DNA from: Ruminococcus sp. YE71
GTDB lineage: Bacteria > Bacillota > Clostridia > Oscillospirales > Ruminococcaceae
Direction of reading: 5' to 3'
Assembly: GCF_900119155.1 (NCBI RefSeq)
Contig: NZ_FPIR01000015.1
Coordinates: forward strand, 37,418-101,417
DNA: 64,000 nt
In this document: positions 1-9,500 of the stretch, in pieces
How positions within the stretch are numbered: the stretch's first letter is position 1
Layout: each line of letters begins with the position of its first letter
Made by a program: the position numbers and the translations under genes
The notes under the pieces: model-generated
Database searches by the model: none
Told to the model about the DNA's origin: nothing
Seen by the model: the letters and a program-made list of their open reading frames with translations, nothing else

Positions 1-582
1 CGCTTCGTCCAGCACCCTGCCGAACTCCGCGTGAGTGCTGATGTTCGCACGCACTTCTCTTACGCCGTCCATCTGAATCACGAACCCGACAGCCGCGCTG
101 AAGCCTTCCGACCTCGCCCTGATAAGCTCGCGGATATGCTTGACGCCGCGTTCGGTGGGCGCATCGGGAAAATAGCCGACGCCGTCTCTCTCAAGGGTAC
201 ACCCCTTGACCTCCAGCAGGAACTTTTCGCCGCCCCGCTCCATGTAAAAATCTATCCGCGAATCTCCGTATCTGTACTCGGGCACGACCCTGTCATACCC
301 CTGCAAAGCGAGCCATTCGACCATGACTTTGTTGGGAGCCTGACTGTCGATATTGAAAAGCTTGCCCGTGTTTTTCCTGACTGCGACAAGGTCGAATCTT
401 GTCTTTCTGCCTTCCGTTCCGGGAGCCGTCAGCCAGACTTCACAGCCCTTGGTCAGAAGCTCCCTGCACCTGCCCGTGTTCTTGACGTGGACAGTCTCGC
501 GCCTGCCGTCAATCTCCACCTCGGCGATAAAGCGGTTCGGACGGGCGATAAACACACCCTTGGTAATGTTACTGTACTTCAA
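1..582 (-). CDS. sfsA: DNA/sugar fermentation stimulation protein SfsA, 3' end cut off by the window
   Basis: SfsA is a small protein with a nuclease-like fold; its physiological role is poorly settled. The reading frame is open without a stop from 582 to the window edge (194 codons; the family is about 230 residues). Recognisable blocks are HVKNTGRCRELL near residue 35, DSRIDF near 113, LLEVKGCTL near 125, FPDAPTERGVKH near 140 and AVGFVIQMDGV near 170. I chose a TTG start at 582 because a GGTGAGGAG ribosome site lies just upstream; no ATG is available. The gene lies 29 bases downstream of the flavin reductase-like gene on the same strand, so the two may be co-transcribed. The identification rests on motif recall and is firm. 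Confidence 0.9.
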   Translation of the reverse strand, partial: MKYSNITKGVFIARPNRFIAEVEIDGRRETVHVKNTGRCRELLTKGCEVWLTAPGTEGRKTRFDLVAVRKNTGKLFNIDSQAPNKVMVEWLALQGYDRVVPEYRYGDSRIDFYMERGGEKFLLEVKGCTLERDGVGYFPDAPTERGVKHIRELIRARSEGFSAAVGFVIQMDGVREVRANISTHAEFGRVLDEA

Positions 583-611
583 AGCTCCTCACCTGCGCAG
601 ACGGAACTTCC

Positions 612-1223
612 TCAAAGATCGTCCCTGATGAAATGCGTGGACTGACGGGGCTCTTCTTTTTCGGGAAGCCCGAACTTTTCCCTGCCCAGCGCGATGCTCT
701 TCATGAGGAAGCTCATGTTCCTTGCAAGCGTTCTCATGGTCTGGAGACCTTCGGCGTCCTTCTTCGCTTCGCCGCGGGTCAGTCCGTGGACACTGTTCCA
801 GTACTGGCTGGGAGCGACGGGCATATTGCTGATGGTGAAGAACTTGTTCAGCTCGTCGAAGGTCGCCGAACATCCGCCGCGCCTTGCGACTGCCACAGCT
901 GCCCCGACCTTCATGCTCTTGTCGAAACTTGTGCTGTAGAACAGCCTGTCAAGACAGGCGATGAGCGTTGCGTTCGCCGACGCGGCTATGAGACCGTCCG
1001 CCGTCTCAAACTTCTCTGCAAGCTCGTTGACCACATCATCGAACACGCATCTGCCGAGTTCGCCGCACTTTCCGCAGGCGATACATCCGCGGATGTTCTT
1101 GTTCCCGATGTGGCATATCTCGGTCTCGATGCCCTCTGCTTCAAAGGTCTTTACAAGCTCGTTCACAGCGACCGCCGTGTTGCCGTCAGCGTGGGGACTG
1201 CCGTTCAAAATCAGTACTTGCAT
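612..1223 (-). CDS. Flavodoxin-fold NADPH-dependent FMN reductase family protein with an apparent loop deletion
   Basis: The N-terminus MQVLILNGSPHADGNTA is the phosphate-binding loop of flavodoxin-fold FMN reductases. CIACGKCGELGRC (residues 47-59) is the cysteine motif of the iron-sulfur flavoprotein-like branch. In relatives a GSPVYY-type segment contacting the flavin follows the strand ending in DGLI. Here the protein runs straight from DGLI to AASANATLIACLDRLFYS, as if about six residues had been lost in frame. The rest (FDKSMKVGAAVAVARRGG, SQYWNSVHG) looks normal and the length, 203 residues, is otherwise typical. If the loss is real, flavin binding may be impaired. A structured A+T-rich stretch with a TATTATAA-like box lies upstream. 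Family assignment is confident; the effect of the gap is inference. Confidence 0.85.
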   Translation of the reverse strand: MQVLILNGSPHADGNTAVAVNELVKTFEAEGIETEICHIGNKNIRGCIACGKCGELGRCVFDDVVNELAEKFETADGLIAASANATLIACLDRLFYSTSFDKSMKVGAAVAVARRGGCSATFDELNKFFTISNMPVAPSQYWNSVHGLTRGEAKKDAEGLQTMRTLARNMSFLMKSIALGREKFGLPEKEEPRQSTHFIRDDL

Positions 1224-1521
1224 ATGTTTTCCTCTCTGTGTTTCTGTATTTACCCTGTCGGGTCTGCTTCATAATTATTATAACACATATCCTGCCGATA
1301 GTCAATCGCAATCTTCCCCGAACCGCATTTCCCGAAAAATGGTGAAAAGCCCGACCATGGTATCGCTGCCCTGTCACAGGTAATGAAAGAATTTACTTTC
1401 GGAATAAGTTATGCTATAATTATTATATCTTGACCGTGACAGGAGGTCGGATGAACATGAAAAACAATTATCCGATGACAAGGCAAGGGGCTATTTCCTT
1501 GCAAATCTGATATTCGGGCTG

Positions 1522-1938
1522 ATGTTCACCATAGGCGGTGCCGCCGCGCTGGTGCTGTCCCTGTGGTCGGGTCTGACGGTCGCAAAACTCAACGAAAAAT
1601 GCACCGAGACCGCAGTCGCCGAGATAGTCGAGTACGAGAAGGTCACGGCCATGAAATATCACAGCTCGACCGTCAGGAAATTCCGCCCGAAAACAGCCTA
1701 TACGCCTGTATATGTCTTTGAAGTTGACGGCGAGAATTATGTGGGCGAGGACAGCGACATCGGTTCAAACATTCAGCAGTACCCGATAGGCACGCTCGTT
1801 CAGATACACTACGACCCGAGCGACAACTACTTCGTTGACATGGCAAACATCAAACTATACGCAGGCGGCGCGGCAGGGCTTCTCTTAACCTTGATAGGTA
1901 TCCTCGGACTCACTCAGAAGCTCTTTAGAATGAAATGA
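1522..1938 (+). CDS. Small DUF3592-type membrane protein, N-terminus probably frameshifted
   Basis: The protein starts in a hydrophobic segment (FTIGGAAALVLSLWSGL), has a central soluble domain with AYTPVYVFEVDGENYVGE and IGTLVQIHYDPSDNYFVD, and ends with a second membrane segment (AGGAAGLLLTLIGILGL). This two-helix arrangement around a Y-x-P-V-Y-x-F motif is typical of DUF3592 proteins, which have no known function. The ATG at 1522 lies inside the first helix and has no ribosome site. The only good site, AGGAGG at 1441-1446, precedes ATGs at 1451 and 1457, whose frame stops at 1508. The same frame as the protein is open from 1420 and encodes RGYFLANLIFGLM just upstream. A one-base indel between 1457 and 1500 would join them. 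Confidence 0.65.
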   Translation: MFTIGGAAALVLSLWSGLTVAKLNEKCTETAVAEIVEYEKVTAMKYHSSTVRKFRPKTAYTPVYVFEVDGENYVGEDSDIGSNIQQYPIGTLVQIHYDPSDNYFVDMANIKLYAGGAAGLLLTLIGILGLTQKLFRMK

Positions 1939-1960
1939 GCCGTCCGAAGCAGCAGAAAAT

Positions 1961-1992
1961 AAACCGACAGTTTCTTTGCAAGCTGTCGGTTT
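1961..1992 (+). terminator. Intrinsic terminator after the DUF3592 gene
   Basis: AAACCGACAG pairs perfectly with CTGTCGGTTT across a 12-base loop, followed by a T-rich stretch. It lies 23 bases after the stop codon. Confidence 0.8.
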
Positions 1993-2079
1993 TGTTCGTT
2001 ATTATAGACATACCTAAACGTTATCGGTTTGGTGATTACCACGAAATTCCGCATCTTTTCGGAGATATCGGTTTTTAAG

Positions 2080-2108
2080 TTGAAAAACCGCCCCGAATAT
2101 GATATAAT
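2080..2108 (+). promoter_or_regulatory. Sigma-A promoter of the lactate dehydrogenase gene
   Basis: TTGAAA (2080-2085), a 17-base spacer and TATAAT (2103-2108) match the housekeeping consensus. The start codon of ldh is about 80 bases downstream. Confidence 0.75.
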
Positions 2109-2193
2109 GTGTAAAATAAAATACGTTCAACAGGGAACAATACGGTTGACAGCCGTTGATAACAAAAATGCTATGGAAAGCGAGGTCATTCAC

Positions 2194-3153
2194 ATGAAAA
2201 ACGTTAACATTCGCAAGGCAGCGATAGTCGGCTGCGGATTTGTCGGTTCGGCTTCGGCGTTCGCGCTGATGCAGAGCGGACTGTTCTCCGAGATGGTGCT
2301 CATCGACGCCGACAGACTGAAAGCCGAGGGCGAGGCGCTGGATATCAGCCACGGTCTGCCCTTCGCAAAGCCGATGCAGATATACGCGGGCGACTACGAC
2401 GACATCGCCGACGCAAACGTGGTCATCGTCACCGCAGGCGCAGGTCAGAAGCCGGGCGAGACAAGGCTTGACCTCGTGAAGAAAAACGTCGCGATATTCG
2501 GCAAGATAATCCCCGAGATAGCAAAGCGCGACTTCGGCGGCATCCTGCTCGTCGTTGCGAATCCCGTGGATATTCTGACCTACACCGCCGCGAAGCTCAG
2601 CGGTCTGCCCGAGAACAGGGTGTTCGGCTCTGGAACGGTGCTCGATACCGCACGCCTTAAATATATCCTCGGCGGACACCTCGGCGTTGACAGCCGAAGC
2701 GTTCACGCCTTCATTCTCGGTGAGCACGGCGACAGCGAGATAGCCGCTTGGAGCAGTGCCAACGTGTCGGGCGTGCCGCTCAATGATTTCTGCGAGATGC
2801 GCGGTCATCACGACCATGTCCAGGCCATGCACGACATCGCCGAGAGCGTCAAGAACAGCGCCTACGACATCATTGAGAAGAAAAAGGCGACCTACTACGG
2901 TATCGCCATGTCGGTGCGCCGTATCTGCGAGGCGATAATCCTCGACCAGAAGTCGGTGCTGCCCGTGTCGCACATCCAGCACGGAGCCTTCGGCATCGAG
3001 GGCGTGGCGCTCAGTATGCCTGCCATAGTCGGCAAGGACGGCATCGAAGCGGCTGTTCCGATCGGTCTGGACGACGACGAACGCGCCGCCCTGAAAAGTT
3101 CCGCGGACGCGCTCAGACAGGTCATTAACGGTCTTGAGATCGCCAACGAATAA
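2194..3153 (+). CDS. ldh: L-lactate dehydrogenase (NAD-dependent)
   Basis: It reduces pyruvate to L-lactate with NADH in the cytoplasm, a fermentative redox sink. The 319-residue length is usual for the family. IRKAAIVGCGFVGSASAFAL is the Rossmann NAD loop, followed by the acidic residue in VLIDAD. TAGAGQKPGETRLDL carries the mobile-loop arginine, VVANPVDILTY the substrate-side segment, GSGTVLDTARL the aspartate-arginine pair and GEHGDSE the catalytic histidine. I chose the ATG at 2194, preceded by GAAAGCGAGGT; longer in-frame starts have no ribosome site and no homology-like sequence. The gene is monocistronic, with its own promoter and a terminator 27 bases after the stop. Malate dehydrogenase is the main alternative; the Gln-Lys-Pro loop favours lactate. 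Confidence 0.92.
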   Translation: MKNVNIRKAAIVGCGFVGSASAFALMQSGLFSEMVLIDADRLKAEGEALDISHGLPFAKPMQIYAGDYDDIADANVVIVTAGAGQKPGETRLDLVKKNVAIFGKIIPEIAKRDFGGILLVVANPVDILTYTAAKLSGLPENRVFGSGTVLDTARLKYILGGHLGVDSRSVHAFILGEHGDSEIAAWSSANVSGVPLNDFCEMRGHHDHVQAMHDIAESVKNSAYDIIEKKKATYYGIAMSVRRICEAIILDQKSVLPVSHIQHGAFGIEGVALSMPAIVGKDGIEAAVPIGLDDDERAALKSSADALRQVINGLEIANE

Positions 3154-3180
3154 AGGAAGTACTGTGAACGCACAGACCAA

Positions 3181-3214
3181 AAAGCACCGATATCGCGGAG
3201 ATATCGGTGCTTTT
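3181..3214 (+). terminator. Intrinsic terminator of ldh
   Basis: AAAGCACCGATATC pairs perfectly with GATATCGGTGCTTT and is followed by T residues. It may also serve the convergent pectate lyase gene, whose stop is about 40 bases away. Confidence 0.85.
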
Positions 3215-3255
3215 GTTATTGCTTTGGAAAATCCGCGCCTGCACTCACGCGTGAA

Positions 3256-6198
3256 TTATTTCACGGTGACCGTTACGGCGTGCTTGACAGCCTCCTCTAA
3301 AGTCCACACACCGTTCACCTTAGCGGCAACAGCGACCTTGTAGCTCTTGCCGGGGGTAAGGTTCTTGGGGCTGGTGTAGCTCAGAGCCGACAGGCTGGGG
3401 ACGAGTATTCTCCATCTGCCCGAAACGAATGCGCCGACGGCATAGCTCGTCGCTCCCTTTACAGGCGCCCATGTGAGCCTTATCTGGTGGGTCTGCTCGC
3501 TGTACTCGACCTTTGTGATCTCGGGATATACAGGGTCGGCGGTACTTGCGGCGGCCTTTGCGAAGACGGTGTAGTTCACACAGCCCGAGCTCTGACCGTT
3601 GGTGCCGAGGGTCACGAGCGTGCCGCTCTTGACGTCCTTGCTGTAGATGTCATAGGTCACGGCGTTGCTGTTTGCGGCGGTCATGCCCGTCTTTGCAAAG
3701 CCGCTCATCCACGACGGAACGTTCGTCACGCGGTTGTCGAGCGCGACATATAGGGTCATGTCCTTGCCTGCCTTGAATGCGGCAAGATCCGAGTCGGTCT
3801 GCTTGGAATCGCAGGCGGTTATGAGGTATTCCGCGCCCGATAAGCTGTCGGGGATAGAGGTATAGGTCACATCGCGGTCGCCGTAAAGCAGTGCGCCCGT
3901 TTTCAGATCCTTCGCGACCTTCCAGCCCGAAGCGTGGGCGGTGTCGAGCACCGTCAGCTGCTTGAACAGATCGCCGTTGAGGTCGGCGTTTTCCGCAACC
4001 CCGGGAGTGCTGCCGTCGGTCGCAAGGACTGCGTAGTTGACGCATCCCGAACTCTGTCCGTTGGTGCCGAGAGTGATCTTCTCGCCCTTTGCCAGCTTCC
4101 TGCCGAACAACTTGTAGGTCACGTCCGTGCTGCTTACGATCGTGCTGTCGAAAGTCCCCCAGCTTTTCAGCCAGTCGGGAACGGCGGTCACTCTGCTGTC
4201 AAGCGCAACGACAACCGTGATATCCTTCGCGGCTGTCAGCTCGGCAAGGTCGCTGTCGGTGTTCTTTGAATCGCAGGAGGTCTGCACCATCTCCGCACCG
4301 ATCAGGAAGTCGGGTATCGTCTGATAAGCCGCGTCACGGTCGCCGTATATAAGGTCGCCCTGCTTCAGCCCGTCCGCCAGCTTCCACGACTTGTAGTTGG
4401 TCTGATCCTTCACCGCGAGAGAGCTGATGAGCCTGCCTGTCAGGGGTTCGAGCTTGACGGTGACGTTCCATACTGTGTCATTTCCGCCGACGCAGTCCTT
4501 GTCCTCGGAGGACTTGGTGTAGATCACGTAGCCCGAGCCCTTTCTGACAAACTTGTACTGCTCGCTGCCCGAAAGGTTACTGCCGTTTGCGGCGTTGACG
4601 ATACGATAATAACCGTCTCCGCAGTCTTCGAGTCTCCAGCTTTCGGCGTTACCGAGCAGAGCTCCGTTTGAAGCGTTCGTGATCTCGTACTTGACGGTGG
4701 TGTCCATCACAGCGCAGATCTTTGCGGAACCCGTCTCGGGAGAAAGCTCCACAACGCCCTTGGGGAATGAATCCACTGTAAGGTCGTTGATGTAATACTC
4801 GATGTTCATGTAGCCCTGACCGCAGTAGTCGCCCTTGTAGTCGGTCGGGTCGTTCGGGTTCAGACCTCTTGCGAGTTCCCAGCTGTCGTCCATGCCGTCG
4901 TTGTCGTTGTCGGTGATCTCTTTTCTGGTGACAGCGGCAGGGTACTCGTAGGTCACGCCACAGGCGATGTGATACTTGTCAAGCTCCGACTGTGAAGAAG
5001 TGTAAGCGTCGGTACCGCTGCACGATCCTGTGCCGTTTTTCGTATCCTCGGCGCACTGTCTGTCGATCTTGGTGCGCTTGTCTGGGGAGATGCCGTTTCC
5101 CGCAAAGCTGATAACGTGGTCGTAGGATGCCGCCGCACTCTCGCAGGTCAGCGCCGTCGAAATGTTCTCGCCGTCCGACATGATGGTGAAAGGCGTGGTG
5201 GATTCGGTGTTGCTGCGGTACTTGTCGGTGGTGGTGTACTTTATCGCCGACCAGTTGTCGTTCTCGCTGTTGCGGTAGGAATTGTCCTTGTTGATTATGC
5301 GGTTGCCGTTCAGATACAGCTTGAAATTATCGTTCGCCGAGACCTGAACGTAGTGGTAGCCGCTCGCAGTGGAGTTGCCTGTTTTCAGCGTGTTGTTGAC
5401 GTAATTGACATGACCGATGGTGCCGTAGGCGGTCTGGTAGCCCCAGTCGTAGATGATGTTGTTGGTGAAGTCGGCAGTTTCGGTGCCTACGACCTTACCG
5501 CGGAAATTTCTCGAAACGTTGTGGCAGATGAGGTTGTGGTCGAAGGTCAGGTTGCTTCTGCCCATCATCAGTCCGAAGCCGTGAACGCCCTTGACATGAC
5601 CGCCCCAGGAGTTCGCGGGACCGATGACAGAGTACTGCACCGTGTAGTGGTCGTTGTTGGAGTAGAGACCCCATTGTTCGTCGGTCGTCCAGCCGAGGGA
5701 GCAGTGGTCAACGATGGAGTTTGAACCCTTCGCGCCGCCCCACGCATCGTTGCCCGAGCTTGTCGCCTTGTCGGGACCCGGACGGGATGACAGATAGCGC
5801 ACGATGATGTTGTCTCCGCCCATGCCGAACTTGTAGTTCTTGAGCGTGACTCCCGAGCCGCCGGGAGCGGTCTGTCCTGCGATGGTGATGTTGCTGCTGC
5901 ACACGATGTTGCTCGACAGGGTGATGGTTCCGCTGACGTCGAACACGACGATACGCCCCGATTTGCTGACCGCGTCACGCAGCGAGCCTGCACCGCTGTC
6001 GTTCAGGTTGGTGACATGGTAGACCTCGCCGCCGCGTCCGCCCGTCGCGTACTTTCCGCCGCCGACCGCGCCGGGAAACGCTAAGATCTTTGCGGAAGCC
6101 GCCGAAGCAGTGAGCGGTGCGGCAGGCGTCGGGAACGAAGCCGCTGTGAGCAAAGCCGCAAGGAACACGGCAGCCGCACGTCTGGTGTTTTTCTTCAT
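3256..6198 (-). CDS. Secreted multidomain PL1 pectate lyase with two extra modules and an FN3-like C-terminus
   Basis: It is predicted to cleave homogalacturonan outside the cell by beta-elimination. From the ATG at 6198 (ribosome site GGAGGA six bases upstream) the protein is 980 residues. Residues 1-33 are a signal peptide. A PL1 right-handed beta-helix spans about 37-405, with GGRGGEVYHVTNLNDSGAGS, the IAGQTAPGGSGVTLKNY turn, IVDHCSLGWTTDEQWG and FDHNLICHNVSRNFRGK. A calcium-type DNDNDGMDDSWE motif (about 430-441) follows, then a ricin-like stretch with YYRIVNAANGS (about 495-570). Two similar roughly 120-residue modules (about 600-728 and 755-880) each end in TLGTNGQSSGCVNY. An FN3-like module (891-980) closes the protein. 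It diverges from a second PL1 gene, and the modular plan suggests both act on the same substrate. Confidence 0.88.
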   Translation of the reverse strand: MKKNTRRAAAVFLAALLTAASFPTPAAPLTASAASAKILAFPGAVGGGKYATGGRGGEVYHVTNLNDSGAGSLRDAVSKSGRIVVFDVSGTITLSSNIVCSSNITIAGQTAPGGSGVTLKNYKFGMGGDNIIVRYLSSRPGPDKATSSGNDAWGGAKGSNSIVDHCSLGWTTDEQWGLYSNNDHYTVQYSVIGPANSWGGHVKGVHGFGLMMGRSNLTFDHNLICHNVSRNFRGKVVGTETADFTNNIIYDWGYQTAYGTIGHVNYVNNTLKTGNSTASGYHYVQVSANDNFKLYLNGNRIINKDNSYRNSENDNWSAIKYTTTDKYRSNTESTTPFTIMSDGENISTALTCESAAASYDHVISFAGNGISPDKRTKIDRQCAEDTKNGTGSCSGTDAYTSSQSELDKYHIACGVTYEYPAAVTRKEITDNDNDGMDDSWELARGLNPNDPTDYKGDYCGQGYMNIEYYINDLTVDSFPKGVVELSPETGSAKICAVMDTTVKYEITNASNGALLGNAESWRLEDCGDGYYRIVNAANGSNLSGSEQYKFVRKGSGYVIYTKSSEDKDCVGGNDTVWNVTVKLEPLTGRLISSLAVKDQTNYKSWKLADGLKQGDLIYGDRDAAYQTIPDFLIGAEMVQTSCDSKNTDSDLAELTAAKDITVVVALDSRVTAVPDWLKSWGTFDSTIVSSTDVTYKLFGRKLAKGEKITLGTNGQSSGCVNYAVLATDGSTPGVAENADLNGDLFKQLTVLDTAHASGWKVAKDLKTGALLYGDRDVTYTSIPDSLSGAEYLITACDSKQTDSDLAAFKAGKDMTLYVALDNRVTNVPSWMSGFAKTGMTAANSNAVTYDIYSKDVKSGTLVTLGTNGQSSGCVNYTVFAKAAASTADPVYPEITKVEYSEQTHQIRLTWAPVKGATSYAVGAFVSGRWRILVPSLSALSYTSPKNLTPGKSYKVAVAAKVNGVWTLEEAVKHAVTVTVK

Positions 6199-6489
6199 AA
6201 AAAATCCTCCGATCAAAAAATTTCATAACTGACTGAATTGCAGATAACTGCACGATATAACGTAGTATTTAAACTATCATACCACTTTTGCGTAAAGGTT
6301 AAAATGGCGAAAACAGCCGCAAACCTTGCAATTTTATACCTGCCGAAATATGTTCGGATATGAGTGGTGATACATCAGACCCGAAGGATGCTCGCGGCGC
6401 GGAAAAATGACAATATCTGTTCTCGCTGCCCGATCGTTCTCCTCGCGGCGAAAAAGCCGAAAATACAAGGTTTTGACACGAAAAGACCA

Positions 6490-6518
6490 TTGAAATCGTG
6501 TTTACAGTATGATATATT
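6490..6518 (+). promoter_or_regulatory. Probable promoter of the + strand pectate lyase gene
   Basis: TTGAAA (6490-6495), a 17-base spacer and TATATT (6513-6518) lie about 55 bases before the start codon. The rest of the 374-base divergent interval (6199-6572) holds a weaker minus-strand TATGAT-type -10 box at 6276-6281 and nothing else recognisable. Confidence 0.5.
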
Positions 6519-6572
6519 TGTTGTAAATATATCGGTTTTCACCAATCAAAACCGAACTATGGAGGGATAGAA

Positions 6573-9500
6573 ATGGTTTCAGGAAAAATCAGAGTGATCG
6601 CGGCAGTTTCCGCACTTCTTTGTCTGCAAAACTGTGCCGCATTTCCGAAAGGTCTGAAAACACCGTCCGTTCTGACAGCACAGGCGGCGGCCTTTGAAAC
6701 AGGCTCGCGCATTCGTGTTGACATCAACAGAAATGACGGCAGAAAGGCGTCCTATTCGCAGAACGCCAATAACTGGATACTTGTCGATGGTTCGTCCGCT
6801 TCGTACAAGGTCGGCAACGTTAACTTCACGCTCTCGCAGGGCGGCGGCTCGGGAAACGGCGTCTGCGGCGCGAATAACAAGAAGCTCCAGCTCCAGAGCG
6901 GCGTTTATCCGCGTCTGACGATGGACGGCGCGAAGATCAAGGACGGTGACAGCGGCGGCGTGCTAAAGCTGGAGATCTCGGGGCTTTCCAACGGCTCGCA
7001 CTCGCTTCAGATGTGGCACTGCAACACCGACGGCTACACCAACAGCAAGCTGCGCATCTCCGTCAACGGCAAAAAGGTTCTCAGCAGTGTGAACTGCCCG
7101 ACAAATGTCACCAACGAAAATGACGCGGGCATCTCCTACGTCACCTGGTCGGGCAGCAGTGCGACTATCCTCATCACCCCCGAGGGCGGCGGAAAGCAGA
7201 ATGTGGCATGGCTCAACGGCTTCGAGCTGGACGGCAGCGACCCCGTCAACGGCGTGTCGAAAATGCTCCCTGCCGATCAGGAAAAGCACCTGAACATCAG
7301 CGATGGTCTGTCATGGACGGCAGGCAGCGGCGCAAAGTCGCACGACGTTTATATCGGCACGAGCTACGATGCCGTGTTCAATGCAAACCGTTCGTCGGCT
7401 GAGTTCAAGGGCAATCAGAGCAGCACGAAATACGCCCTTGACAGCAGCTATTCCTCCATCCCGACATACTACTGGCGTGTGGACGAGGTGACGGACAGCG
7501 GCACCGTCAGGGGAGCTGTCTACTCGTTCCAGGTGAACCGCCTTGCGTTCCCGACTGCCGAGGGCTACGGGCGCTTTGCAAGGGGCGGCAGAGGCGGATA
7601 TGTCTATCACGTCACCAACCTGAATGACTCGGGCGAGGGCTCGCTGAGATACGGGCTTGAGACGATGAAGGGCGCGAGGACGATCGTGTTCGACGTCGGC
7701 GGTGTCATCGCGCTGAACTCGGTGCTGTGCATTCCCGAGGACGGCGGCGATGTCTATGTTGCGGGGCAGACTGCCCCCGGTGACGGCATCACGCTCATCA
7801 ACTACACGTTCGGTGCGCTGGGTTCGAGTGACGTTGTCATCCGTGACATCCGCACCCGTGTCGGCGACGTTTCGGGGCAATCCATGGGCGGCATGGGTCT
7901 CGGCAGCTGCAATAATTCCATCATCGACCACTGCTCGATCGCGTGGGCGACGGACGAGGGCTTCTCGTCGAGAAGTGCGGCGAATATCACCTTCCAGTGG
8001 AGCATAATCGCCGAGTCACTGAACAATTCCGTACACTATGACGCATCCGACCGCGAGAACACCGAGCGGCATTCGTTTGCGGCTTCGATCGGCGGTTATA
8101 CGGGTTCTTTCCACCACAATCTGCTCGTTGACAATGCGGGGCGCAACTGGTCGCTTGCGGGTGCTATGGAGCAGGACGCGGTCCACTACGGCGGTCAGCT
8201 CGACCTGCGAAACAATGTCGTCTACAACTGGCAGAACCGCACGACCGACGGCGGCGCAAGGCGCGTCCAGTTCGTGAACAATTACTACAAGGCAGGCTAT
8301 TGCAGCGATACGGGACTGCACCTTGTATCGGTGGACGGCAACGAGCTGAACACCTCGGATATGCAGATGCTTTATTCGTCGGGCAACATGAAGGTCGCCC
8401 GTGACGGCAAGGTGCTGATCGCGGCTGAGACCGACGAATGGAACAGCGGCAAGGCAAAGTCGGGCGGAAAGAATTCCACGAACGACACCGTCCGCAGCAA
8501 CACGCCTTTCTTCGAGTCCTTCGTCAACACGCAGTCTGCGGCTGACGCGTATCAGCTTGTCATCGCAAACGCAGGCGCAAGTGCCCCGAAGTTCGACTAC
8601 CTCGATTCGCGCTATCAGAAGGAAGTCAGGGAGGGCAGCTACACCTATACGGGCAGCAGGGACAAGCTCAAGGGCATCATCGACAGTCAGACCGATGTCG
8701 GCGGCTACCCGGGCAGCTCAAACTTCAAGGGCGGTACTGCCCCGACGGACACCGACCGCGACGGTATGCCCGATGCGTGGGAGACTTCGCACGGTCTTGA
8801 CCCGAACAACGCTTCGGACGGTGCGGTCGTATCGCTTTCGGGTGACGACTTCACCAACCTTGAGATGTACCTCAACGAGCTCGCAGGCGATGAGGTCAGC
8901 TATAACGGCACCCCCGTCACCTACGACCCGATCAGCGGCGATCTGCTGACGGCGGAGATCCTCGATACCGACTATTATTCAAGCTGGTCGGTGGACAGCT
9001 CGCTTGCCGCAGGGGATACCGTTTTCGGCGACAGGACTGCCGATAAATGCGCGGTCACCGCTTTCCCCGATCAGCTGAACGGCGCCGAGATACTCCTGAC
9101 CCCGTGCAGCGCCAAGGCTTCTGCGAAGGAGCAGGCTGCGGTCACGGCTAACAAAGACCTCACGCTTTATGTCGGGTTTGACAGCCGCGTGACAACTGCT
9201 CCGTCGTGGCTCGGCGGCTTCACAAAGACGACTCAGACGATCACGACAAGCAACGACGTTACGTTCGTGCTCTACTCTAAGAAAATGAGCGCAGGCGAAA
9301 CGGTAACGCTCGGCGCAAACGGTCAGTCCTCGGGCTGCATGAATTACATCGTGCTGGCATCGACTGCGGCAAGCACTCAGTCAGCCGTATACCCGAGGGT
9401 GACGAATATCGAATACAGCGAGGCGACCCATCAGGTGAGGCTGACATGGTCGGCGGTCGAGGGCGCTGAGAAATACGCCATTGCGGTCTATCTTTCGGGC

